Assembly (NCBI GenBank): GCA_947458455.1
Contig: CANGYJ010000007.1
Span: 186,001 to 250,000, forward strand
Direction of reading: 5' to 3'
Source of the DNA: Verrucomicrobiaceae bacterium
GTDB lineage: Bacteria > Verrucomicrobiota > Verrucomicrobiia > Verrucomicrobiales > Verrucomicrobiaceae
Length of the DNA: 64,000 nt
Positions 54,816 to 64,000 of this stretch are shown piece by piece; the stretch's first letter is position 1; each line of letters starts with the position of its first letter. The notes below the pieces were generated by a model, which was given only the letters and a program-made list of their open reading frames with translations, was not told where the DNA came from and did no database searches. A program made the translations under genes and the position numbers.

Positions 54816-55925
54816 ATGAAAGCCCTCGTCCTCACCGCCCCCTGCGAGTTCAACTTCGACACCCAGTTCCCCGAACCCACGCCCGCCGCGGGTGAGGTGC
54901 TGATCCAGGTGAAGGCCTGCGGCATCTGCGGCAGTGACATTCACGGCATGGACGGGCGCAGCGGTCGCCGCCAGATGCCGATCGTGATGGGTCATGAAGC
55001 AGCCGGTGAAATCATCGCGCTGGGCGAAGGCGTGACCGATTGGAAGCTCGGCGAGCGGGTGACCTTTGATTCCACCGAATACTGCGGCGAGTGCGATGAA
55101 TGCCAGTCTGGCTTTGTGAATCTATGCCCGAACCGCAAGGTGCTCGGCGTGTCTCCCGGCACCTACCGCCGTCATGGCTGCTTCGCGGAACGCATCGCCC
55201 TGCCAACGCGCATCCTTTACCGCATCCCGGAGGCGCTTTCGTATGAGAAGGCCGCGTTTGCCGAGCCGGTGAGCATCGCTTTGCACGCCGTGAACCTCGC
55301 GGATGGCGTGGAAGTGGGTGAGGCCTTCACGGAGGCCGAAGAAGGCCATTGCGGCGAAGGCTGCGAATGTCACCCGGAACAAAAAGGCGGCACGGCGGTG
55401 GTCGTGGGCGCAGGATTGATCGGATTGCTCGTCGTTCAGGCGCTCAAGGCTCGTGGCTGGGAGCGGGTGATTGCCGTGGATCTCGATGAGAAGCGTCTCG
55501 AATTGGCCAAAAAGCTCGGCGCGAGCGAGGCCTTCCACGCGAAGCAGGAAAATCTGGCGAACCACATCCGCGAGATTTGCGGCGGTGATGGTGCGGATGC
55601 GAGTTTTGAGGTCGTGGGAGCTGCCGCGCCACTGGATCTCGCCATTCGCAGTGTGTGCAAAGGCGGTCAGGTCATCCTCATTGGCAATTTGCAGCCGAAC
55701 ACGCCTTTCCCGCTGCAAGAAGTCGTCACCCGCCAGCTCACCATCAAGGGCTCCTGCTCCTGTGCTGGCGAGTATCCCGAGGCCATCCGACGCATCGAGG
55801 ACGGTAGCATCCAGGTGGAGCCGCTGCTCAGTGCCTCCGTGCCGCTTTCCGAAGGTGCCGATTGGTTCCAGCGCCTCTATGACAACAAAGAAGGCCTTCT
55901 CAAAGTGGTGCTGAAGCCGGAGTAA
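54816..55925 (+). CDS. Zinc-dependent medium-chain alcohol dehydrogenase
   Basis: ACGICGSDIHGMDGRSGRRQMPIVMGHEAAGEIIALGEGVTDWKLGERVTFDSTEYCGECDECQSGFVNLCPNRKVLG...VVVGAGLIGLLVVQALKARG. Confidence 0.95.
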   Translation: MKALVLTAPCEFNFDTQFPEPTPAAGEVLIQVKACGICGSDIHGMDGRSGRRQMPIVMGHEAAGEIIALGEGVTDWKLGERVTFDSTEYCGECDECQSGFVNLCPNRKVLGVSPGTYRRHGCFAERIALPTRILYRIPEALSYEKAAFAEPVSIALHAVNLADGVEVGEAFTEAEEGHCGEGCECHPEQKGGTAVVVGAGLIGLLVVQALKARGWERVIAVDLDEKRLELAKKLGASEAFHAKQENLANHIREICGGDGADASFEVVGAAAPLDLAIRSVCKGGQVILIGNLQPNTPFPLQEVVTRQLTIKGSCSCAGEYPEAIRRIEDGSIQVEPLLSASVPLSEGADWFQRLYDNKEGLLKVVLKPE

Positions 55926-55934
55926 GCCGACGCC

Positions 55935-57383
55935 ATGCTTTTCAACTCAAGCATCTTCCTTTTCGTCTTCTGGCCGGTGACGCTGCTCGTCACCTGGGCC
56001 TTGTCGAAGTGGTGGAAGGTGGCTGTGGCGCAGGGCTTTCTCGTGATCGCCTCGCTGTTTTTCTATGGCTGGTGGAATCCCTCCTACGTGGTGCTGCTGG
56101 CGGGCTCCATCGTGGTGAATTACGGCCTCGGCTGCCTCATGCTCGCCTCGCGTGGAGGCACTCGGACGGCCTGGCTGGCGCTGGGCATCGTGCTGAATCT
56201 CGGCCTGCTGGCCTACTACAAGTATTGGGGCTTCCTTGGCACGAATTTCGGCTCCGGGCCGCCGATGGAAACCATCGTGCTGCCGTTGGCGATCTCGTTT
56301 TTCACCTTCACGCAGATCACCTACCTGGCGGACATCCGCAGCGGGAAGATCGAGAGCAATGGCTTCCTCGATTATGTGCTCTTCGTGGCCTTTTTCCCGC
56401 ATCTCATCGCGGGGCCCATCGTGCATCACCGGCAGTTGATCCCGCAGTTTCGCGAGCCGGAGGCCCTGCGGCCCACGCTGGCAAGCATCGTGCCCGGACT
56501 GGCGCTTTTTATCCTCGGTCTCTCGAAGAAGATGCTGGTGGCGGATTTGTTCGCTCCGTATGCGGATCAGGTGTTCCAGCAGGCGGCCAGCGGCAGCGGC
56601 GTGCCGATGCTCCAGGCCTGGTATGGCATCGCGGCCTACGCGTTGCAGATTTACTTCGATTTCTCCGCCTACTCGGACATGGCGCTGGGCATCGCGATGA
56701 CCTTTCACCTGCGCTTTCCGGTGAATTTCTTCTCGCCTTACAAAGCCGCGAGCGTGATCGATTTCTGGCGGCGCTGGCACATGACGCTTTCACAGTTCCT
56801 GCGGGACTATCTGTATATCCCGATGGGTGGCAGCCGCCATGGTCTGCCACGCATGCTGGCGGCGCTCATGATCACCATGCTCATCGGTGGGCTATGGCAT
56901 GGGGCAAACTGGACCTTCGTCTTCTGGGGTGGGTTGCATGGCCTCTTCCTCATCGTGAACCACCTCTGGCTGCGCTGGCGGATAAAAACGGGTCGAGCAC
57001 CTCTTCCGCGCCCGCTGGGCATGGCGATCACCTTTGTCTGCGTGCTGGTGACGTGGGTCTTCTTCCGCGCCGGTAGCTTTTCGGAGGCATGGTCCTTGCT
57101 GGGTTCGATGATCGGCCTCGGCGGCGGTGGTTCGCCGTTTCCGATCAAGTTTTGGACCGTGGTGTTGATGGTCGCCGGGCTTACGATGGTCTTTCGCGGC
57201 CCGAACACGATGCAAATCATGCGCCACACCCGCCCGGCGATTGACCCTATCGAGGATGATGGCACGCCTCCACGACTCACCTGGGTGCTCGAGCCACGCT
57301 GGGCGTATGTTTGCGGTGCATTGTTTGCCGCCTGCATCATCCGGCTGAACCAGCCTAGCCCGTTCATCTATTTCCAATTCTGA
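55935..57383 (+). CDS. MBOAT family O-acyltransferase (AlgI-like)
   Basis: MLFNSSIFLFVFWPVTLLVTWAL...ISFFTFTQITYLADIRSGK...YFDFSAYSDMALGIAMTFHLRFPVNFFSPYKAASVIDFWRRWHMTLSQFLRDYLYIPMGGSRHG...LIGGLWHGANWTFVFWGGLHG. Confidence 0.96.
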   Translation: MLFNSSIFLFVFWPVTLLVTWALSKWWKVAVAQGFLVIASLFFYGWWNPSYVVLLAGSIVVNYGLGCLMLASRGGTRTAWLALGIVLNLGLLAYYKYWGFLGTNFGSGPPMETIVLPLAISFFTFTQITYLADIRSGKIESNGFLDYVLFVAFFPHLIAGPIVHHRQLIPQFREPEALRPTLASIVPGLALFILGLSKKMLVADLFAPYADQVFQQAASGSGVPMLQAWYGIAAYALQIYFDFSAYSDMALGIAMTFHLRFPVNFFSPYKAASVIDFWRRWHMTLSQFLRDYLYIPMGGSRHGLPRMLAALMITMLIGGLWHGANWTFVFWGGLHGLFLIVNHLWLRWRIKTGRAPLPRPLGMAITFVCVLVTWVFFRAGSFSEAWSLLGSMIGLGGGGSPFPIKFWTVVLMVAGLTMVFRGPNTMQIMRHTRPAIDPIEDDGTPPRLTWVLEPRWAYVCGALFAACIIRLNQPSPFIYFQF

Positions 57384-57385
57384 CG

Positions 57386-58348
57386 ATGACCACGAGCACA
57401 CCCGGCAAGCACCTCCTGCAAATGACCGCCGCCGTCGTGGCGGTCATCGCGCTGATGATTCTCGCCACGCTGCTGATCGATCCCTACCGCGTGTTTGGCA
57501 TCACGAGTTGGAACCAGAAGAACTTCATGCCCAATTCGCGCTACCTGCAAATTGAGGCGCTGAAGACGAGATCGGCCGAAGCCTATGTGATCGGCACCTC
57601 GCGGGTGAATTATTACACGGTCAAAGACTTCCAGGAGCTGACCGGCCTCACCTGTTACAACCTCACCACGCCGAACGGCACACCGCAGGAGAACCTTCTT
57701 GAGCTCCAATGGCTGCTGGCTCGGCAGAAGCCGAAAATGGTCCTCATGGGGCTAGATTATGACATCCAGTTTCTCAACACCCCACTGACGGAGTCCTATC
57801 TTCAAAAGTGGATGCACCCGGAGACCACCGGCACCCCGCTGTGGCGCTTTCGGTTGGAGTACCTGCGCTTCGATGTCGAATCGACCTGGCTCGCTATCAA
57901 ACGAAACTTCTTCGAGCGGAAGGTCACCTACCGCTTCGATGTCGAAACCGGTCACTACAGCCTGCCGAAGCGTGATGATGACATCCGGGATAACTGGCCC
58001 GCCTATGAAGCCGCTCAGTTTCAAGGTCAGCCTCCTGAGAAACGCCGGGCGAACCGCGAGCATGATGACGCCGTGCGCCAGATCGTGGCTCTTCTGAAGA
58101 AACATGGCGTCGAGGCACGCTTCGTCTTCACGCCGATGCATCGCCTCACGCTCGCCACGTTTGACCGGCCTGACTATGAGGCGTGGAAGGCACGGATGCG
58201 CGAGATCTGCGGCACGGTGGCGGATTTTTCCGAAGATCCGGCCATCATGAACCAGAACCGCCTTTTCTATGAACCGGTGCATTTCAGGGCCGAGGCCGGA
58301 CGCATGGTGCTCGAAAAGCTCTTCGCGAAGGAGCCGAAAGCTCCCTGA
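57386..58348 (+). CDS. Membrane-anchored SGNH/AlgJ-like partner of MBOAT
   Basis: N-terminal TM; ALKTRSAEAYVIGTSRVNYYTVKDFQELTG...MVLMGLDYDIQFLNTPL; starts 2 bp after the MBOAT stop. Confidence 0.65.
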   Translation: MTTSTPGKHLLQMTAAVVAVIALMILATLLIDPYRVFGITSWNQKNFMPNSRYLQIEALKTRSAEAYVIGTSRVNYYTVKDFQELTGLTCYNLTTPNGTPQENLLELQWLLARQKPKMVLMGLDYDIQFLNTPLTESYLQKWMHPETTGTPLWRFRLEYLRFDVESTWLAIKRNFFERKVTYRFDVETGHYSLPKRDDDIRDNWPAYEAAQFQGQPPEKRRANREHDDAVRQIVALLKKHGVEARFVFTPMHRLTLATFDRPDYEAWKARMREICGTVADFSEDPAIMNQNRLFYEPVHFRAEAGRMVLEKLFAKEPKAP

Positions 58349-58453
58349 AGCCCATTTTCCTGCCAGAAATCGGCGGCGCGGGGTGTTCTTCTTTCCCCGT
58401 TGACCTGATCCCCGGCCAGCGGCACAGAACCTCCCCCCTTTCGCCCCCGTTTA

Positions 58454-59608
58454 ATGCTGGAGAGACCCATCAGGCTCGAACACACCCACCGCATCCTTTT
58501 CACCAGGGAGGCTTTTCATGTCCGCAACAACGCCGTGCGGGATTTGGTGACGCTCCAGAAGCCGCACAAGCTACCTCGCGTGCTCGTCTTTGTCGATGAA
58601 GCTGTCGCTACCGCGAACCGTGATCTGATCGACGACATCGTGGCCTATGGCGAGGTGCATGCGGATGCCTTCACGCTCGCGGACACGCCCATCACCCTGC
58701 CCGGTGGTGAGGCCTGCAAAAACGATCTCCGCCTCGTCGAGTGCTGCTGGGATGCCATCAATGAAGCCGCGCTGGACCGTCACAGCTACGTCTTCGTCAT
58801 CGGTGGCGGTGCGGTGCTCGATCTGGTCTGCTTCGCCGCTTCCACGGCGCATCGCGGCATTCGTCATGTGCGTTTTCCCACCACCACGCTCTCGCAGGGC
58901 GATGGCGGCGTGGGCGTCAAAAATGGCGTGAACTACTTCGGGAAGAAAAACTGGATCGGCAGCTTCGCCGTGCCCTACGCGGTGGTGAACGACTTCGCCT
59001 TCCTAGAATCCCTCCCCGCTCGCGAACGGCGCAATGGCATCATCGAGGCCATCAAAGTGGCCCTCATCCGCGATGGGGCCTTCTTTGAGCAGATCGAGGC
59101 CATGGCTGCCGATCTCGCTGAGCTGAAGCAGGAGGCTTTGGAGAAGGTCGTTCAACGCAGCGCCGAGCTGCACGTCGAGCACATCGCCACCAGTGGTGAT
59201 CCTTTTGAGCTCGGCTCCGTCCGCCCGCTCGATTTCGGCCACTGGGCCGCGCATAAGCTGGAGCAGATCTCCAAATTCGCCGTCACCCATGGCGAGGCCG
59301 TCGCCATCGGCATCGCCGTCGATCTCGTGTATTCCCGCATGCAGGGCCTTCTCGATGCCGAGACCTGCGAACGCGTGCTGAAGCTCATCGAGAGCATCGG
59401 CTTTGCCACCTACTCGCCGCACCTCATGGAAAACGGCCGCAGTGGCGAGCCCGCCATCCTCGAAGGCCTGGAGGAGTTCCGTGAGCATCTCGGCGGGCAA
59501 TTGACCGTCACGCTCGTGCCGAAAATCGGCGAGAAGATTGAAGTCCATGAGATGAACCGCGTGAAGATCCTCAACGCCGTCGTCGAATTGAGGCAGCGGC
59601 AGTCTTAA
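58454..59608 (+). CDS. 3-dehydroquinate synthase-like sugar phosphate cyclase
   Basis: LVFVDEAVATANRDLIDDI...YVFVIGGGAVLDLVCFAASTAHRGIRHVRFPTTTLSQGDGGVGVKNGVNYFGKKNWIGSFAVPYAVVND...VRPLDFGHWAAHKLEQISKFAVTHGEAVAIGIAVD. Confidence 0.88.
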   Translation: MLERPIRLEHTHRILFTREAFHVRNNAVRDLVTLQKPHKLPRVLVFVDEAVATANRDLIDDIVAYGEVHADAFTLADTPITLPGGEACKNDLRLVECCWDAINEAALDRHSYVFVIGGGAVLDLVCFAASTAHRGIRHVRFPTTTLSQGDGGVGVKNGVNYFGKKNWIGSFAVPYAVVNDFAFLESLPARERRNGIIEAIKVALIRDGAFFEQIEAMAADLAELKQEALEKVVQRSAELHVEHIATSGDPFELGSVRPLDFGHWAAHKLEQISKFAVTHGEAVAIGIAVDLVYSRMQGLLDAETCERVLKLIESIGFATYSPHLMENGRSGEPAILEGLEEFREHLGGQLTVTLVPKIGEKIEVHEMNRVKILNAVVELRQRQS

Positions 59609-60102
59609 CTAATCTCAATCGTCCGGCCCACGGCGGCCTCGACGACCTGATGGAGTTCGAAGGTCTGTCTCGCGCCGAGTTTTTGACCCATCTGCGCGGA
59701 GAAATACAGCCCCAGTGCCGCCGCCACCATCGCCCCAAAGATCCACAGGCCCCATGGCGAGTCGCCGATGCACAGCTGACAGGCACCGAGCAGGCCGGAG
59801 AAGAGCCCCACGGAGCCGACGATGAGGTAGCCATACAAAAATGAGGCCCACATGTTCGTGTTCGGCCCGTAAATGCCCGCGAGGGAGGTCTGCCCCTCGT
59901 CCGCATCGAGGCTGATCTGCAATTGAGGCGACCAGTATTGCTGCTCAGCCTCCGGGACGCGGAGGCTCAGATAGCCTGGAAAGCTCTTCACATCGAATTT
60001 CTCGCCATGCCTCTTCAAATCCTCCGCCAACTGCTGCCGCACCGCATCCACCGCCCCCGGCAGATGAATCGAAAATTGAGGCCGGAGGCGAAAACTGCTC
60101 AT
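59605..60102 (-). CDS. Membrane protein of unknown function
   Basis: MSSFRLRPQFSIHLPGAVDAVRQQLAEDLKRHGEKFDVKSFPGYLSLRVPEAEQQYWSPQLQISLDADEGQTSLAGIYGPNTNMWASFLYGYLIVGSVGLFSGLLGACQL. N-terminal extension in the track runs into repeat E2 and is rejected. Confidence 0.75.
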   Translation of the reverse strand: MSSFRLRPQFSIHLPGAVDAVRQQLAEDLKRHGEKFDVKSFPGYLSLRVPEAEQQYWSPQLQISLDADEGQTSLAGIYGPNTNMWASFLYGYLIVGSVGLFSGLLGACQLCIGDSPWGLWIFGAMVAAALGLYFSAQMGQKLGARQTFELHQVVEAAVGRTIEIS

Positions 60103-60245
60103 GCGGGCATTTTGCCCAGAAAGCCGGCGCGAAGTCAAGACTCTCGCTGCGGCTTGTCTTGAAGGTTTCACGGCACCTTCGGAATGGATGCAATTGGTCT
60201 CCTTGTCCGCGACAGACCTGCTGCACCACTCTGGATACGATGGTG

Positions 60246-60335
60246 GCCGCAGAGGGGCAGAAGAGCAAAGGGCGCAGAGTCGGTTATTCTTTTTGATCTC
60301 TGCGCACTCTGCCTCTTTGCCCCTCTGCGGCAAAA
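60246..60335. repeat. Family E inverted repeat copy 2
   Basis: gccgcagaggggcagaagagcaaagggcgcagagt ... actctgcctctttgcccctctgcggc. Confidence 0.85.
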
Positions 60336-60345
60336 ACGAATGCCA

Positions 60346-60376
60346 GAAGGGCGGGCAGGAGTGCCCACCTCACTTT
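60346..60376. repeat. REP-like hairpin (P9), minus-strand copy of P1 unit
   Basis: Reverse complement AAAGTGAGGTGGGCACTCCTGCCCGCC vs P1 AAAGTGATGCGGGCACTCCTGCCCGCA. Confidence 0.75.
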
Positions 60377-63300
60377 TAAGCCGCTGCTTCAGCCTGCGGG
60401 CGGAGGCGGATGAACTGGCCTGCACGGCCGGCGAGGCGGGTGAGGTCATCCAGCACCATGTAGCACATGGGGACGAGGTAGAGGGTGATGACGGTGGCGA
60501 AGAGGCTGCCGTAGCCCATCGCCACAGACATGGGGGTGAGGAACTGGGCGCTGGTGGCCTGGGCGGTGCGGTTGTCGCCAAAAATCCAGACGAGGATCTC
60601 GTGCAGGATGGGCGGCGCTTTGTCGATGGCGGGGCCGAGATTGAAGATGAGCGGCACGAGGCCGACGAAGGTGGTGATCTGCGTGAGGAAGATGGCGCGG
60701 AAGCGGGAGGCGCCGCCCTCGGTGACGGCGTGCGCCATGCTGCCGCCGTCATCGCGGAGTTCATTGATGCGATCGACCAGGACGAGTGTGTCATTCACGA
60801 TCACGCCGGAGACGGCGAGGATGCCGCAGAGGCTCATGAGGCTGAGCGGCATGTCGTGGAAGAGATGACCGAGTGTGGCACCGACGATGCCAAAGGGGAT
60901 CAAGATGAGCACGATGAGCGGCTGGAGGTAGCTCTTCAGCGGGATGGCGATCAGCGCATAAAGGCTGAACAGCACGAGCAGGGAGGAGACCATCAGCGCG
61001 GCCTGGCTTTCCTTTTCGCTGCGGGCTTCGCCTTCGAAATTCCAGCCGATGTGCGCGTGCTGGGCCATGAGTTCTTCGAGGAAGGGCACCAGCGATTCGC
61101 GGACGACACCGGGGTTCGTGGTGGCCTTGTTGACATCGGCGGTGATGTTGAGAGCGCGGCGGCGGTCCACCCGCTTGATGGAGGTGAAGCCCTTGCCCAC
61201 TTTGGCTTCCGCCACGCGGGCGAAGGGGATTTCGAGGCCGTTGGAGGCTCGCACGCGCAGCGTATCGAGCGTGGCGAGGGATTTGCGATCCTCTTTGGGA
61301 TAGCGAAGCATGACTTTGACCTCGTTGCGGCCACGCTGGATGCGCTGGACCTCATCGCCGAAAAAAACGCCACGCACCTGCCGTGCGAGGTCATTGACGG
61401 TGAAGCCGAACTGCTGCGCTTCCGGCTTCAACCGAAGCTGAATCTCGTTTCGACCCGAGTCGAGGCTGTCAGACACATCATACACACCGGCGATGGTGCC
61501 GAGGCGCTCTTTGATCTGCTCGGAAAGGGCAAGCAGTTCATCGGGATTCGTGCCGGTGAGCTGGATGTCGATAGGATCACCACTGCGCATGATTTCAGCG
61601 CGGAAGGTGAGTTCCTCGGCTCCGGGGATGCTTTTGGAGCCGTAGGCTTCTTCGATGCGCTTTCGCCAGTCGGCGGCCATCTCGACGGTGTTGGCCTGCA
61701 TGCTGCGTTCCTCGGGTCCGTAGGTCTCGATGGTCACTTCACCGCGATGACTGCCGCTGCCGCCGGAGGAGCCTCGGGAGCTGCTGGTCATGCCGGTATT
61801 GGAAATGATGCTGCGGATGACTGGCCGGCCATCGGGACCGACGTAGTCTTTGCGCATCTGCTCGGCGAGATCGTAGATTTTGGCGATGTGGCCATCGGTG
61901 GTCTCAAACGGTGTGCCATCGAGCATGCTGAGGCGGCACTCGATGCGCTCGGAGGCCACACGCGGGAAGAAAGTCGTGGGAATGCGGTCGCTGAAGTAGA
62001 TGGCGAAGAGCACGCCGAGACCGCCAAAGACCGCCGCGAGCACGGAGTAGCGAAAATGAATGCAGAAGCGCAGCGAGGGCCGGTAAACCGCCTTCACAAA
62101 GCGATGCAGCAAACCTTCCGAGAAGCGATGCACCGGATCGAGAGCATCCGCCGCCGTGCTGAGAATGGGGAAACGATGCGCGAGATGGCTGGGAAGGATG
62201 AATTTCGTCTCCAGCAGCGCCAGCAGCATCACGCTGATGAAAATGATGGCGATGGGCTGGAACATCACGCCGAAGTCACCAAAGCCCGCCGCCATCGGCG
62301 AGAACGCGGCGATGGTGGTGAGCACACCGAAGGTGATGGGCGCAGCGAGGCGCTGCACACCCTCGATGGCGGCATCCAGCGCCGATCTTCCTTCCTGTTT
62401 AAAAGTATCCACCTGCTCGGCGGTGACGATGGCATCATCCACGACGATGCCGAGAACGAGGATGAAGCCGAAGACCGAGCTCAGATTGATCGAGAGATCG
62501 AACAGCGGCATCAGCGCAAAGGCGCCGAGGAAGCTCATGCACATGCCCACCGCCACCCAGAACACCGCATCGAAGCGCAGAAACAAACCCACGCAGATGA
62601 AGACGAGGATGAGGGAGCTGCGGGCGTTTTGCAGCAGGAGCTGGATGCGGCCCTTCACGATCTTCGAGCGGTCGTTCCAGAACTCCAGCCTCACGCCATC
62701 GGGTAGCTTGCTGCCTTTGGTGAGGATGTAGTCCTTCACGTTTTGGGCGATCTCGATGGCGTTCTGCGATTTCTCCCGCATCACGGTGATGGAGACGCAG
62801 CGTTTGCCATCGAGCCGGGAGATGAGCGGGTTCTCATTGAAGCCATCCGCGATCTTCGCCACCTCGCCGAGCGTGAGCTTCGTGCCATCGGGCCTCGTGA
62901 GGATGACGACGCGGGCGTAATCCGCGCCGCTGTAGGCACGGCCTCGTGTGCGAATGGAAACATCTCCCGCCTCCGTCTGCACGACACCGGCGGGCAGGTC
63001 GATGGCACTGCCACGGATGGCGGCGCTGATTTGATCGAGCGTGAGGCCGTATTTGCGCAGCGTGGCCTCGGGGATCTCAATGCTGATCTCGTAAGGCCGC
63101 ACGCCGCTGAGATTCGCATGCGAGATGCCGGGCAGCGCAGCGATCTCATCGCGAATTTGTTCACCCAGGCGGCGCAGGTCACGCTCGGCCATATCGGCGG
63201 CCAGCATGACGCTGATGACAGAATCGAGGTGGTCATCCTGCTGGATGATGGGCCGCTCGGCGAGGCTGGGGAAGTTCGGGATGGCATCGACGCGGATTTT

Positions 63301-63633
63301 GATCTCGTCGATGATGTCGCGCGCCTGATCGGGATCATTGATCTCGATCATCACCATGCCGCCGCTGGAGGAGGCGGTGGAAACGATGCGCTTGATGCCC
63401 GTGACCTGCTGGATGGCCTCCTCGATGCGCAGCACGATGGTTTCCTCGACCTCCTCCGGCGTGGCACCGGGATAGGGCACATTCACCGAGAGGAAGCGGG
63501 ATGGCATGTCCGGGAACACTTCCAACGGAATGCGCCCGGTGAGCAGTGTCCACAAGCCCAGCCCCATGATGGCAAGCATCAGGAGATTGGCGGCGACGGA
63601 ATTGCGGGCGAACCAGGAGATCATCTGGGCCAA
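60376..63633 (-). CDS. RND efflux transporter permease (AcrB/HAE1-type)
   Basis: MAQMISWFARNSVAANLLMLAIMGLGLWTLLTGRIPLEVFPDMPSRFLSVNVPYPGATPEEVEETIVLRIEEAIQQVTGIKRIVSTASS...VLGIVVDDAIVTAEQ...CGILAVSGVIVNDTLVLVDRINELR. Confidence 0.95.
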   Translation of the reverse strand: MAQMISWFARNSVAANLLMLAIMGLGLWTLLTGRIPLEVFPDMPSRFLSVNVPYPGATPEEVEETIVLRIEEAIQQVTGIKRIVSTASSSGGMVMIEINDPDQARDIIDEIKIRVDAIPNFPSLAERPIIQQDDHLDSVISVMLAADMAERDLRRLGEQIRDEIAALPGISHANLSGVRPYEISIEIPEATLRKYGLTLDQISAAIRGSAIDLPAGVVQTEAGDVSIRTRGRAYSGADYARVVILTRPDGTKLTLGEVAKIADGFNENPLISRLDGKRCVSITVMREKSQNAIEIAQNVKDYILTKGSKLPDGVRLEFWNDRSKIVKGRIQLLLQNARSSLILVFICVGLFLRFDAVFWVAVGMCMSFLGAFALMPLFDLSINLSSVFGFILVLGIVVDDAIVTAEQVDTFKQEGRSALDAAIEGVQRLAAPITFGVLTTIAAFSPMAAGFGDFGVMFQPIAIIFISVMLLALLETKFILPSHLAHRFPILSTAADALDPVHRFSEGLLHRFVKAVYRPSLRFCIHFRYSVLAAVFGGLGVLFAIYFSDRIPTTFFPRVASERIECRLSMLDGTPFETTDGHIAKIYDLAEQMRKDYVGPDGRPVIRSIISNTGMTSSSRGSSGGSGSHRGEVTIETYGPEERSMQANTVEMAADWRKRIEEAYGSKSIPGAEELTFRAEIMRSGDPIDIQLTGTNPDELLALSEQIKERLGTIAGVYDVSDSLDSGRNEIQLRLKPEAQQFGFTVNDLARQVRGVFFGDEVQRIQRGRNEVKVMLRYPKEDRKSLATLDTLRVRASNGLEIPFARVAEAKVGKGFTSIKRVDRRRALNITADVNKATTNPGVVRESLVPFLEELMAQHAHIGWNFEGEARSEKESQAALMVSSLLVLFSLYALIAIPLKSYLQPLIVLILIPFGIVGATLGHLFHDMPLSLMSLCGILAVSGVIVNDTLVLVDRINELRDDGGSMAHAVTEGGASRFRAIFLTQITTFVGLVPLIFNLGPAIDKAPPILHEILVWIFGDNRTAQATSAQFLTPMSVAMGYGSLFATVITLYLVPMCYMVLDDLTRLAGRAGQFIRLRPQAEAAA

Positions 63634-63774
63634 GGGCTAAGGGCGAAGGGCGGAGAGGTCAAGGCAGTGCGGGAATCGAATGTGTGTTCCAATTCCCGTG
63701 GCCGCCAGCTTGGTGAACGAAGGTGGAGAAGTTTGGTAAGGAGCCAAGAGCCTTGCTCAAACGGGCGTTATGTC

Positions 63775-64000
63775 ATGCACATGACCTTGCGCCTACCTTT
63801 TCTCCTACTCCTCGTGGCCTCGCTGCACGCGGAGGACATCACCTGGCAGATTCAATACGACGCCAAATCCCTGCCCGGCGAGGTTTGGAAGGCGTCCGGC
63901 ACTCCAAAGGCCACGCTCGAAGCCGATGGCCTGCGTTTGATCGATGATGACAAGGATTTCGCGAACTTTCGTGCCGCGTTTAAACCGGAGGCTGATAGCG
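63775..64000 (+). CDS. Secreted protein, truncated by window end
   Basis: MHMTLRLPFLLLLVASLHAEDITWQIQYDAKSLPGEVWKASGTPKATLEADGLRLIDDDKDFANFRAAFKPEADS; signal peptide; open to window edge. Confidence 0.65.
   Translation, partial: MHMTLRLPFLLLLVASLHAEDITWQIQYDAKSLPGEVWKASGTPKATLEADGLRLIDDDKDFANFRAAFKPEADS

Noticed and set aside
60184-62706. 840-aa + strand ORF
   Set aside because: Antisense to the RND permease and contains repeat E2 and palindrome P9; no recognisable domain.
63690-63703. Imperfect palindrome gggaatcgaatgtgtgttccaattccc upstream of the RND gene as another REP
   Set aside because: Long loop, no GTAG/GGAG head and no second copy in the window; could be an operator but unsupported.

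Overview
GC-rich bacterial chromosome segment. The gene content suggests a Verrucomicrobiota/PVC-type genome (inference): PSD1/DUF1553 cytochromes paired with DUF1501, PVC-type membrane-bound dehydrogenase, cytochrome+FGE fusion, DUF4838, DUF4091. I support about 57 coding genes, two truncated by the window edges. They include lnt, tsaD, nagA-like, apbE-like, a HEPN/MNT pair, a formate dehydrogenase alpha subunit, a radical SAM + DUF4130 pair, infA with a repetitive N-terminal extension, rpsP, khpA, queE, trmB, dtd, hemW, a squalene/phytoene synthase, an MBOAT + SGNH-like pair, a DHQ synthase-like gene and an RND permease. No tRNA, rRNA, CRISPR array or complete transposon was recognised. The most interesting signal is not a gene. 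At least six kinds of short repeat or palindromic element are scattered through the window: (P) REP-like hairpins with GTAG or GGAG heads, several sitting in frame INSIDE protein-coding genes, with a compensatory stem change between two copies; (F) a 9-bp in-frame tandem repeat in two unrelated genes; (C) a ~150-190 bp multi-hairpin CCCTCACC/CTCTCCCC element in five copies, two of which closely flank a nonsense-broken DUF559 nuclease gene; (B) TGGAGTG inverted arrays; (D) a GAATATCGAAT inverted repeat; (E) a CTCTGCxxCTTTGC inverted repeat. No mobilising enzyme (for example a RAYT/TnpA_REP) is visible in the window. Calls rest on reading the supplied translations and the DNA; no database search was run.
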